NCBI GenBank assembly: GCA_015146655.1
Contig: VKHL01000117.1
Coordinates: forward strand, 1 to 64,000
Direction: 5' to 3'
Source of the DNA: Ochromonas danica
Taxonomy: Eukaryota; Sar; Chrysophyceae; Chromulinales; Chromulinaceae
DNA length: 64,000 nucleotides
The position numbers and the translations under genes were made by a program. This document shows, one piece after another, positions 1 through 11,100 of the stretch (the stretch's first letter is position 1; each line of letters begins with the position of its first letter). Under the pieces are notes generated by a model that saw nothing but the letters and a program-made list of their open reading frames with translations, ran no database searches and was not told where the DNA came from.

Positions 1-540
1 GAAGGACGTGTGCTGGGTTGAGCAGTTGGTAGGGAGGAAGGCTGTGCGCTTGGTTGAGTGCTGGGCCGACCACTGGGCCGACCACTGGGTTGACTTGAAG
101 GTTGGGAAGAAGGGTACGATGTTGGACCAGCACTTGGGTGACCCGAAGGCTCACAACTTGGTCGAACAGAAGGCTGGGAGCTGGGCTGATCGCTCGGTTG
201 ACCACTTGGGAAGGTAGTCGGTACACCTGAAGGACGTGTGCTGGGTTGAGCAGTTGGTAGGGGGGAAGGCTGTGCGCTTGGTTGAGTGCTGGGCCGACCA
301 CTGGGTTGACTGCTCGGTCTGCTGCTCGGCTGATTGGTTGGCTTTGCTGTTGGTTGACCACTGGGAGCTCTGCTGGGATGGCTTGAAGGTTGGGTTGTTG
401 GCCGAGCAGTGGGATGTCCCATTGGACTACCTGTTGGTTGCCCAGAAGGCTGGCTAGAGGGCTGAGAGGTAGGATGCATGACAGGTTGACTTGTGGGTTG
501 TGAAGAAGGCTGACTGGTTGGTTGACTCGTAGGAAAGACG
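1..540 (-). repeat. Tetrapeptide stalk repeat of gene A (partial)
   Basis: A 12-base periodic tract encodes P-[ST]-x-x units rich in Gln, Ser and Thr. Its unit order differs from the B stalk although the neighbouring domains are almost identical, so the stalk evolves faster than its flanks. It continues past the left edge. Confidence 0.85.
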
Positions 541-3191
541 CTCACAGCATTTCTTACACGATTGAACTCGCTCGGGCTGATCAAGATGTTTTGAGTTGCA
601 TTCCTCTCACACCATACCCAGGTTGGGTCTGTTCTCCAAATAATTATCCCCGTTGTAGTATTCACAGCTCTGACAAGAATATATGCATCTCCTCCTCCTG
701 TATTGGCTGCATCGATATAGATGCGATTCCAGCCTTGTTTTATGGCAATAAGCTTGCTAGCAATTGAACATAAAGTTGCATTCATAAATAAAACATCATT
801 AATATATATTGTGCAAACATCATCACAAAAAGCATCGACTCGAGCGTTATAAGCTTCTTTTGCATATATTACTTTTTGAAACCTTTTGGTCGAATAGTCA
901 TTAAGCATAGTGTAAGATTTAACTGGTGCAAACCAAATTGCTTGAATAAAAGTACCAGTGAAAGCACAAACAACATCTGGAATAACATAAACTGGATAGA
1001 ATGGTGAAAAGTATCCCATCATCAACGATTCTGAATAAACCAGCCCATTGCCTGTCACCATGCAGCTTTGACCATTCTCATAGAAAGTCCTCGTCGCCAT
1101 CGTATACTCAGCAGACACACCATCACTACCATTGCCAACAAAGGTTACAAACTTCTTATCAGAAGCGCGGACAACTTGGAGACGATTCGTGCCAGAGCCT
1201 GCAACAAACACATTGCCACTCCCATCTGCACAAACCCCCAATGGAAGGGACATAGCAGATGAAGAAGCCAGAACTCCCTCACCCGAATAGCCGAATCCAT
1301 GAGCACCTGCTAGAGTTGTCAGAGTATTGGAAGTGAAATTGGCAACTCGAATAGCATAGTAGGTGCTGTCAGCAATGTATAGAAGGTCAGTGCTGTCTTT
1401 CCACAGACCATTCACGACTCCCAATGCACTCACACCATACAGAGCAGAATTCGCAGTATATCCTGAACTGCCTTTCCCTATCACTGTCGAGATCATACCT
1501 GTCGATACCACCAGTCGACGCACAATGTACAGGCTATCATAGATGTACAAGTTATCACCAGTCTTATCAATCGCTATGGCTCGAGGAGAACACAGCGAGG
1601 CAGATGTAACTGGTCCAGAGTAGCTCCAAACCTGGGAACAACCAGAGGAAGTCCCTGCAATGGTCGAAATCCGCCCATTGGATGAGAGAACTTGCCTCAC
1701 GCGGTGGCTACCATACTCTGCAATGTACAGGTTGCCCACACTATCCCCACAAAGAGATATAGGCAAATTCAGCTGGCTGATTGAAGCAGACACACCATCC
1801 ACACTATAGCCTCCCACTCCCGTACCGGCATAGACCGACATGTGCTGAGTCGAGAGATCGACCTTATGGACGCGATGCTTGTTGTATTCGGCAAGATAGA
1901 GAGAATTCGTAGAGCTGCTACTCCACAGACCTGTTAGGGTGGATAAGGGAGTGTGGGACGCATTCACAACCACACCGTTCACATAACCCACCACCACCTC
2001 GATCTTCTTCGTGTTGCTGCTGCTCGTATTACCAGAGAAATAAGGCAGCTTCCAAATCACACTGTTGTCGCAATCGCTGATAAACACATTCCCCACTCCA
2101 TCCACCACACAGCCAAAGGATGTTCCCACACGAGTCTGTATCGCAAGCTGGCCATGAGCCAGCATTATACTACCGTTCACACCTCTTCCTCCCACGAAAG
2201 TGCTGATCTTCGAGGATGGGTCAATCCGCCTCCCGCCATATTGCTCTTGCATGATGTAGAGATTGCCTGAAGTGTCCCCACAAATAGCCTGTGGATAGAA
2301 GACAGTAGCAGAAGAGACAGCACCACCATCACCTGTTGATGAGCAAGTGTTGCCTGTACCACCCACAAGTGAACTCCCCACTCCAGTAGTTGAGTTGACT
2401 TTGGCAACAAAGCACTCCAATCCACTAACATATAGCATCCCAAGTGTATCTATCCATAGGTTGCTAGGGAAAGTCGGGAAAGAACCAGAAACCGTCTGAA
2501 TCCCGCTAGTACTCAGAGTCACTGCTCGAATTTTGTTACTCTTCATTTCTGCTATAAATATAGTAGGAGACGTTCCACCATAGTAAACTATGCCACGAGG
2601 CGATCTCATGGTGGCAGATGTCGCAGGTCCACCATCACCTGAATAAGAACACACTCGATAGCTTCCCGCCAGATTCATAATGACACCAGTGCTCGTCACG
2701 ACACGCACACGACATCCCATCTCCTCAGAATAATACAACTTCCCAGTTGGAGCTCCAGTGAGACCAAACAGAGTGTCAATATAGGCTGATGTAGCAGGAA
2801 TAGAAGCGCTGGTCGCATCCGTACCACCTCCTGCAACGGTTGTGATGATATTGGTATTGGCAGCCACGCGACGGATGAGATGACTCCCTGCTCCCCCTGC
2901 TTCGGCCACATACAAGTTGCCTAAGCTGTCTCGCCACATCGAATGAGGAGAAGAAAAGCCAGCTTGGGTCGCAGGCCCTCCATCACCTCGACTGCTCTGA
3001 TCGGTCAGAGTGTATCCTGCCTCACTGGTCACCAAGTAGTCGCCACTAATGGTCAGAGCCATCACACCGCTTCCTTTGACACAAACACCATTGCTATCAC
3101 TTGCCCAGTATTTCAGATCCCAGAAGAAGATGGAAAGACAGGTAAAGAAGAAGAGAGTGTGGACTGCAGGAAAAGAGGACAAGGCCATCAT
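1..3191 (-). CDS. Gene A: giant NHL-propeller/stalk surface protein, N-terminal part, cut by window edge
   Basis: The frame opened by the ATG at 3191 stays open to base 1, giving about 1,063 residues; the rest lies outside the window. Seen: a hydrophobic N-terminus (signal sequence or anchor); about 700 residues of repeated blades with GDG/GNLY-type motifs typical of NHL beta-propellers; a second compact domain (about residues 735-885) with paired Cys and a TDPTWVW motif near its end; then the start of a proline/serine/threonine/glutamine tetrapeptide stalk. From about 580 to 3270 it is nearly identical to gene B at an offset of 10,706 bases, including the leader. Differences concentrate in the second domain and the stalk. 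By analogy with B and D, the missing part should hold the membrane half. A surface or adhesion role is inference; the ligand is unknown. Confidence 0.8.
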   Translation of the reverse strand, partial: MMALSSFPAVHTLFFFTCLSIFFWDLKYWASDSNGVCVKGSGVMALTISGDYLVTSEAGYTLTDQSSRGDGGPATQAGFSSPHSMWRDSLGNLYVAEAGGAGSHLIRRVAANTNIITTVAGGGTDATSASIPATSAYIDTLFGLTGAPTGKLYYSEEMGCRVRVVTSTGVIMNLAGSYRVCSYSGDGGPATSATMRSPRGIVYYGGTSPTIFIAEMKSNKIRAVTLSTSGIQTVSGSFPTFPSNLWIDTLGMLYVSGLECFVAKVNSTTGVGSSLVGGTGNTCSSTGDGGAVSSATVFYPQAICGDTSGNLYIMQEQYGGRRIDPSSKISTFVGGRGVNGSIMLAHGQLAIQTRVGTSFGCVVDGVGNVFISDCDNSVIWKLPYFSGNTSSSNTKKIEVVVGYVNGVVVNASHTPLSTLTGLWSSSSTNSLYLAEYNKHRVHKVDLSTQHMSVYAGTGVGGYSVDGVSASISQLNLPISLCGDSVGNLYIAEYGSHRVRQVLSSNGRISTIAGTSSGCSQVWSYSGPVTSASLCSPRAIAIDKTGDNLYIYDSLYIVRRLVVSTGMISTVIGKGSSGYTANSALYGVSALGVVNGLWKDSTDLLYIADSTYYAIRVANFTSNTLTTLAGAHGFGYSGEGVLASSSAMSLPLGVCADGSGNVFVAGSGTNRLQVVRASDKKFVTFVGNGSDGVSAEYTMATRTFYENGQSCMVTGNGLVYSESLMMGYFSPFYPVYVIPDVVCAFTGTFIQAIWFAPVKSYTMLNDYSTKRFQKVIYAKEAYNARVDAFCDDVCTIYINDVLFMNATLCSIASKLIAIKQGWNRIYIDAANTGGGDAYILVRAVNTTTGIIIWRTDPTWVWCERNATQNILISPSEFNRVRNAVSVFPTSQPTSQPSSQPTSQPVMHPTSQPSSQPSGQPTGSPMGHPTARPTTQPSSHPSRAPSGQPTAKPTNQPSSRPSSQPSGRPSTQPSAQPSPLPTAQPSTRPSGVPTTFPSGQPSDQPSSQPSVRPSCEPSGHPSAGPTSYPSSQPSSQPSGRPSGRPSTQPSAQPSSLPTAQPSTRP

Positions 3192-3196
3192 ATCAT
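3188..3196 (-). promoter_or_regulatory. Micro-uORF overlapping the gene A start
   Basis: The leader carries ATGATATGATG. A two-codon uORF (Met-Ile-stop) overlaps the main tandem ATG codons in another frame. The same arrangement is present at genes B and D, and a similar one at C. Whether it lowers translation is inference. Confidence 0.5.
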
Positions 3197-5119
3197 TCCT
3201 TCCCGTTAACTCAAAAATAATCTCTTTCTCAGTGTTTGATGATTTCAGGAGGATTGTGGTGGTAGAAAAATTGGTTTGTTTGTATTATTTTATTTTATTG
3301 TCAGAGTTGGGAGGAGAAATATGGAGATATGGGATACAAAATCTGATCGCTTTGGAGCCCTTTCCATGGAATCTTTTCCATGGAGTCAGTGGATTCAAAC
3401 GAAAAAAACGTCGAAAAATCTGCAAAACATGTTTTTGTCCGTACCTTTCGGTTTTTTCACATCCATGGACATCACACAATGATTTCGGTTTTCGATTTAC
3501 AGCATCACGTAAATTGATTGATTCAAAGTAATATCCTAACTCAAGTCTACAACAAAGTGGTGCTGCGAGTTTACATGTTTTATTGGTGACCAGCATCACA
3601 ATTGGCGCTTCAAATCTTGGAATGATTGTAATGAATCTTGGCATAGCTACAAGTGTTTGAAGGACATCACATCACCGAAACAAGGAATAGACAGAGTACT
3701 ACTAAACCAACGAATCAGATATGGAAGAAGAGTGACAAGTCTTTCTTGAAATTAATTACTAAATTAAATAGTAGTACTAGACTACTTCCACATGACTTTG
3801 TTCTACAAGAAAAAAACGCCTGCAACATACATGTAAGAATTTCTGCAAAGTTTGTTAAATCTGCTGAATTTCATGTTAGTCATAATACGTCAGTTAATTG
3901 AAGTATATCGCAGGACAACTCGAGTTCGGACTTGAAACCCAACTCAAATCAACTGAACTTCTCGCAAGTTGTGTTCACGGGCATACATTGTAGTTGCCAC
4001 CACTAAAAATAAAAATTCTTTATCATCAGAATCTAGGATACGCGGGCATCCACCGCGTTTTCACCATTATAAATGAAGTCTTCGTCGTCAGACTCGAAGG
4101 TACGCTGCATTTAGAGCAGTCCATACGTTAATCAACCACCACAAACAAACAAACAAACAAACAAACAAACAAAAGTCTAGCATAATGCTATGTTCCAGGA
4201 TGCGATCCAAAAGCCTCTTGATAAAGAGAACATGGAGTCGAGAAGAAAGAAAATATGGACAACTAATGAACTTCAAAGTATATCCTTTTGCCCTCACTCT
4301 CTCGCTCCTCGTCCTCACAAATAAACCGCGAAAATTCGCAAATCAAAATGTTTCACCAGTGCTCTTATTACTTGAACTATTCAGATCAGATAATAACCTG
4401 ATGGAATCATTCAAACTGGCAACAGTACGGCGTCTTCGCGGAGTCCCAATTACATATCCTTCGATAAAATCGCTTTATGTAATCGATATGGAAATTTGCT
4501 GCAAATGATATCATAGCTGCTTTCAATGTGACATAACTGCTGTTAGAGTCGCGGTGGGTGGACAAGATAATGTTTGCACAACTCCAAAGATCCTCTTCTG
4601 CTCGAAGACAAGGAATCTGAGCCAGACACAATCACTCACAAAAACAATGCCAGGATTTGAAGAACTACATATCCCTTTATGAGCGTCCAAAGAAGCGTCT
4701 AAAGGATTGATAATGCCGGTCCAAAGAAGAAGCAGACATCTCATCGGCGAAGAAGGTTCTCGCACTGTCTCAGTACTGGTTTGGGAGCAAAATATACTAT
4801 GCTGATAAATCCACTCAGTTCTTAGCACAGAATAGAACCCTAATGTGATAACAACACACACACACACAAAACAATCGACGTCCCATCTTCAAGAGGTCCT
4901 TTAAGCAAGCGTAAATTGGACTGGTATCCATAGACGAATACCAACCAGATATGATCAAAACGCTCTCCGTCAAAGCACGAAGATACGGAACAAACAAAGC
5001 ATAACCCAAAGCACAAACAAACAAATCACTTCAGCTTCTTCGAAATCACTTCACCTACCATTACGTTCGAAAGAAGAAGCAAGAGAAAGTCTCTCCATGG
5101 CTTACTCACGACATGGAGA
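3197..5119. other. Intergenic: upstream of A, downstream of B
   Basis: I see no convincing gene in these 1.9 kb. Notable content: a CCATGGA-rich palindromic patch at about 3365-3390 upstream of A (a similar patch lies upstream of D); a CAAA tetranucleotide tract at about 4142-4172; a short CA tract near 4855-4867; and, at about 4340-4400, a decayed stretch resembling the acidic Ser/Asp tail of gene C on the minus strand. The short open frames here are not conserved in any visible way. Confidence 0.6.
4340..4405 (-). pseudogene. Possible remnant of a C/D-type acidic tail
   Basis: Read on the minus strand, about 40 bases align by eye with the part of gene C encoding the LLSDSDSSSSARGS tail (about 17225-17265), with scattered substitutions and in-frame stops. 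B ends with a different tail, so this may be what is left of an ancestral tail beyond B's present stop codon. The match is short and therefore weak. Confidence 0.35.
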
Positions 5120-8100
5120 TCATTCGTCATCAAAAAGAACATCGCTGTCGCCATCTTTGATACTATTGTTGTCATTACTCAGTCTCACCAACGTCTGTGG
5201 GACCTCGTACTCAAACATGTTACTCGATGATCCACTACTGAAAGAAGATGAGGAACAGGAAGAAAAGATGAATGAAAGAGGCAAGGCATTCTCATCACTG
5301 TCTTCATCACTGCTTTCACACGAAATACTCTTGCATTCCATTATCTTATCCATCAAATCTCCTACATCCAGATCGATACCATCCCCACCATTATCCTTCT
5401 CAGCCCCTCCTTCATCCTCATCCACCCATTCAGCCACAAGTGCAGACTCAATCGTTGCTCGAGACAACCGATACGATGACAACGCCTTGTATTGGCTGTA
5501 GACAGACATGCCCACCGACACCGAGGTCAGAAATAGAATCAACAACACCATGAAGGCCTCATACATGGACTCCAACATCTTGTCCTTCTGCTTCAGCTCA
5601 GACCATGCCAAAATCACTCCTGCCAACACGATGGGTGCAAAGAAACGAACTAACAACCGTTGTTGTGACATGGACAGTCTTGTCAACAGCCAAAACCACA
5701 CTGATGATCTTCCTCTCTTGTCTCCTTCTCCCTCTCTGTCTCCCTCTACAGATATTCCAGGATCTGGTATCACTGAACCTCTCCTCTTCTCCCACCACCT
5801 CTTCGATGCAGATAGAGAAATGGTCGGAACTGCTGAAGCAGACATACCGCGCTTTCTATACCATGTTTGTTCACACGAAACAGGAACTATTCTTGCAGGA
5901 GACCTAACTTCTACCTTGTGGACAATCATTTGATTATCTCCATTCTCTCCTCCTTCTCTGTCTGCCTCAGCCTTAGCCTTAGCTCCGCTATCATCCAACG
6001 CCAACGCTATCATCTTTGCTTCGGGAACGCCTACACACACCTGTTGTCTCAACAGATTCTCCATGAAAACAGGTACACTCTCTTGATCTCTCTTCTTCAG
6101 TCGTCTTCTTCCTGTTCTCTTCACACATACCCATAATACCTCATCCACCACCTTCACCAACTCCGCGTACCCTCCCAATAACACCTCCTCATAAACCAAC
6201 CCTGGGAAACCGAAATCTACCCACAGGATCTCCACCGTCGATACGAACACCACATCCATCGCCCACTGAATGCAACATGCCTGCAAGAAATTACTTTGCC
6301 ACACCTTGCCACGATTCAGACCTTTCAAGAAAATGAAGAACAATGCTCCCATAACTGACATCATTACCAAGAGACCAAACATCCATTGAACTGCTTTTGG
6401 CACTCTCGGAGGTGGTAGTCGGTAGCTCTTCCATATCGTTTGCCACAAGATTCTTGCGGCTTCTTTGTCACGCTGATAAACAACATTGTACAGATAAGCA
6501 TGCAGCAAGGTCGCTGCTTTGCCATTTGAATCCTCTGCATGGTGCAACAGCTTGTGCTGCAACTCCAACATCTCCCTATGGCTTTTCAAAGATATGAACA
6601 CCTTGGACACACCTGCTTTCTCCTCCTTAATCCCTCGCATTAATGGAAGCAACGGCAAGCCAAAGCAACTTCCCCCATTGGATTCCACTTGACTGCATTC
6701 AGGTTCTTCTTCTCCCACATCCAAAGAATCGTTCTTCGCATCGCCCTGAATAGATCCTTCCCTCACTCGGCGCGTCCACATCTTGTCAACCTCTTCTACT
6801 TCATCCAATCGATCAAGGAATGCGGCTCGTGATTCTGATAACATCTCGGAAACCCTGCACTCCGCCACACGACCAAGTAAGTCCATACCAACCAACTCAC
6901 CCAAGAAGTACAAACTCAATGTCCACCATAATGCACCTTTCTGCTTCCTTTTCCCTCTCTCCCTATCTTCATTGTCTGCCTCCACACTGGGAGCTGTCAC
7001 CATCGAAATCAATGCAGACACCATCTTTGTTACTACCGCTGAAATGAACGACACAATCACAGTGACCAACAGGGTGGCCAACAAAGATGCGTTTGGCTCG
7101 GAATACTGACACTGCTTATGCAACTCTTCGTCTGTCAAAGTCGATGATATGGATGTTGTGGATAACACTGTTGTATGTTTCGACTCTACTAATGTACCTG
7201 CACTCACAGCTTCAGCTGGAGTCCACGAACAGTAGGCTTGGCTCGAATCCAAAGGAGATTTCCTCAGCAAACAAGATGCTTCCGTCACATGCTGCTGACA
7301 GGATCCATCATCATCTGGGTATTGCAAGTCATACAACCATGCCAGCAAAAAGCAAGACAGTGTGAAGGATACAAGCAACTTCATCACATCAAATGCTTTC
7401 TCCCATCCTTCACTTCCTTCCTTCCTACCCCTCCCTGGCTTTGATTGGTGCCTACTATCCGGTTCCCTTCTCTTTTCTTTGTCTCCGCCTTTTCCTCTTC
7501 CTCCTCGACCATGCCACCCAACTACTGACACCATGAGCTTCAAATACTCATGATCACCACACAGCTCACTCCACAATCGATTTAGCCAACCAACAGGATG
7601 ATAGACTTTGGGCAGGACTGTCTTGACATACCGCCTCCATTCTTCTCTCAACTTCTCTCGCTCACTTCTCCCTCCTTCATTCAAGGGCGTCACCACCCAT
7701 CTCCTTCCTCTCATCGATGAAAACATGGTGCCCATCACCTTGACCACTTCCACGGATGGCCACCCGAACAAGTCCACAGGCAAAAAGAAACTCGCCATCA
7801 ACAAGATGCACATCAGCCACAGACCTCCAAACGTTGCCAATACCGAGGTCGTGTCTTCCACTGTTGCCGAAGACATGCTTCCAGCCACTGACACTGTCGC
7901 CGAAAAGTCACCCGTCACATAGTTAGACGTCACTGCCACACTCACCGAACTGGCCGAAGTGGGCGATGATGAAGGAGGGGAGGTACTACTGCTGCTATTG
8001 CTATTGCTGAAGCCGCATTTGCAAACCACGTTCGAACCAGATGATGAGACCACTGTGCAATAGTTACTGTCCATCACCCTGTAGGTGTTCATATCGATCA

Positions 8101-11100
8101 CGCTGCATTGGAGCTGGGAAACTGGACACTGCTGTTCTACCTTTGCTGCTGCCTTGCCGGAACAAGTCAAGTTGTACAGCACATTTGCATCCGAGCAATT
8201 GAATATGACCTGCTCTTTCTTTTGGGTAGTGCAATTATGGGTGAAGATAGTCACTGACGAACTATTCTTAGAAGATGCAGATGAGGATACTACAATAGTG
8301 GCAGTGAACGCGGCACCACTGGAGGAATTCGACACCGTCACCGTTACCACGGGTGACTTCAACACCGAGGCTAAGGCACTGGCATTGGAATTAGACGATG
8401 ATGAAGACACAGTTGTCACCGTCACTGTCGCCGTAGAAGAAGAGCTCATCCCACCGATTTGAACTGATTGCCCTGACACATTGACTGCTGCCGTGCTACT
8501 ATTTGAAGGAACCACTGTTGTCACAGATGACCCTATCAATCCTGTAGGATGAGATGTCGGCTGTCTTGTTGGAACTGTGCTCGGTTGATCAGATGGCTGC
8601 GATGACGGCTGCCCTGTTGGTGAACAGCTAGGTTGCCTCGTAGGTTGGCCTGAAGGCTGGGAAGTCGGTTGCCGACTCGGTTGGCTGCTTGAAGGTCTAC
8701 ACGTGGGCTTATCAGATGGCTTAGAAGAAGGTTGAGCAGTTGGTTTCGAAGATGGCTGACCAGAAGGAGCGGTGGAAGGATGTACACTTGGTGTAGTCGA
8801 GGGTTGACTTGTTGGTTGGCGCGAAGGTTGACCAGATGGACAGCTTGATGGTTGGCGACTGGGCTGCCCACTAGGAGAACTGCTGGGATCAGCAGTGGGA
8901 CATGCCATAGGCTGCTTGCTCGGCGCCGCAGAAGGTTGACCACTTGGCTTCGATGAAGGCACCGAGGATGGTTGTTGTGAAGGTTGAGAGCTAGGTTGCA
9001 TACTGGGCCTTGAAGTGGGTTGACTAGAAGGCCGCTGGCTCGGTTGGCTGCTCGGCACACCTGAAGGCCTGCAGCTCGGGAATCCACTGGGTCGATCAGA
9101 AGGCTGACCACTGGGTTGAGATGAAGGTTGGGAAGAAGGGTAAGATATTGGCCTAGCACTGGGCTGACATGTAGGCTGAGAACTTGGCTGAGAAGAGGGT
9201 AGTCTGGTGGTTTGGGAGGTGGGTTGATCACTTGGTAAGATAGTCGGCTGTCCTGTAGGATTTGTGCTGGGCTGAGATGAAGGTTGGGAAGAAGGTTGTC
9301 TCGTTGGCTGGGAGCTGGGTTGACTGCTCGGCTGATTGGTTGGATTTGCTGTTGGTTGTCCAGAAGGTTGTCTCGAGGGCTGAGAGGTTGTCCTGGAAGA
9401 AGGTTGTCTCGTTGGCTGAGAGCTGGGTGGACAGCTGGGTTGCCCACTGGGTTGAGATGTGGGTTGATTGCTCGGCCTACTGCTCGGCTGATTGGTTGGA
9501 TTTGCTGTTGGTTGTCCAGAAGATTGTCTCGTTGACTGAGAGCTGGGTTGACCACTGGGTTGCGATGTGGGTTGATTGCTCGGCTGATTGGTTGGATTTG
9601 CTGTTGGTTGGGAAGAAGGTTGTCTCGTGGGCTGAGAGCTGGGTTGACAACTAGGTCGACAACTGGGTTGACCACTGGGTTGACAACTGGGTTGAGATGT
9701 GGGTCTACTGCTCGGCTGATTGGTTGGATTTGCTGTTGGTTGGGAAGAAGGTTGTCTCGAGGGCTGAGAGGTTGGCTGGGAAGAAGGTTGTCTCGTGGGA
9801 TGAGAGCTGGGTTGACAACTGGGTTGAGATGTGGGTTGATTGCTCGGCTGACTGGTTGGATTTGCTGTTGGTTGAGAAGAAGGTTGTCTCGAGGGCTGAG
9901 AGCTGGGTAGACCACTGGGTTGAGATGTGGGTTGACTGCTTGGTCTACTGCTCGGCTGATTGGTTGGATTTGCTGTTGGTTGGGAAGAAGGTTGTCTCGT
10001 GGGCTGAGAGCTGGGTTGACAACTAGGTCGACAACTGGGTTGACCACTGGGTTGACAACTGGGTTGAGATGTGGGTCTACTGCTCGGCTGATTGGTTGGA
10101 TTTGCTGTTGGTTGGGAAGAAGGTTGTCTCGAGGGCTGAGAGGTTGGCTGGGAAGAAGGTTGTCTCGTGGGATGAGAGCTGGGTTGACAACTGGGTTGAG
10201 ATGTGGGTTGATTGCTCGGCTGACTGGTTGGATTTGCTGTTGGTTGAGAAGAAGGTTGTCTCGAGGGCTGAGAGCTGGGTAGACCACTGGGTTGAGATGT
10301 GGGTTGACTGCTTGGTCTACTGCTCGGCTGATTGGTTGGATTTGCTGTTGGTTGGGAAGTAGGTTGTCTCGAGGGCTGAGAGGTTGGCCGGGAAGAAGGT
10401 TGTCTCGAAGGCTGAGCGGTTGGCTGGGAAGAAGGTTGTCTCGAGGGCTGAGAGGTTGGTTGGGAAGAAGGTTGTCTCGTGGGCTGAGAGGATGGTTGGA
10501 AAGAAGGTTGTCTCGTAGGCTGAGAGCTGGGTTGACAACTGGGTTGACTGCTCGGCTGATTGGTTGGATGTGCGGTTGGTTGGGAAGAAGGTTGTCTCGA
10601 AGGCTGAGCGGTTGGTTGGGAAGAAGGTTGTTTCGAGGGCTGAGAGCTGGGTTGACAACTGGGTAGAGATGTGGGTCGACTACTCGGCTGATTGGTTGGA
10701 TTTGCTGTTGGTTGGGAAGAAGGTTGTCTCGTGGGTTGAGAGCTGGGTTGACAACTGGGTTGAGATGTGGGTCGACTACTCGGCTGATTGGTTGGATTTG
10801 CTGTTGGTTGGGAAGAAGGTTGTCTCGAGGGCTGAGAGCTGGGTTGACAACTAGGTTGAGATGTAGGTCGATTGCTCGGCTGATTGGTTGGATTTGCTGT
10901 TGGTTGGGAAGAAGGTTGTCTAGAGGGCTGAGAGGTTGGCTGGGAAGAAGGTTGTCTCGTGGGCTGAGAGCTGGGTTGACCACTGGGTTGAGATGTGGGT
11001 TGACTGCTTGGTCTACTGCTCGGCTGATTGGTTGGATTTGCTGTTGGTTGGGAAGAAGGTTGTCTCGTGGGCTGAGAGCTGGGTTGACAACTAGGTCGAC

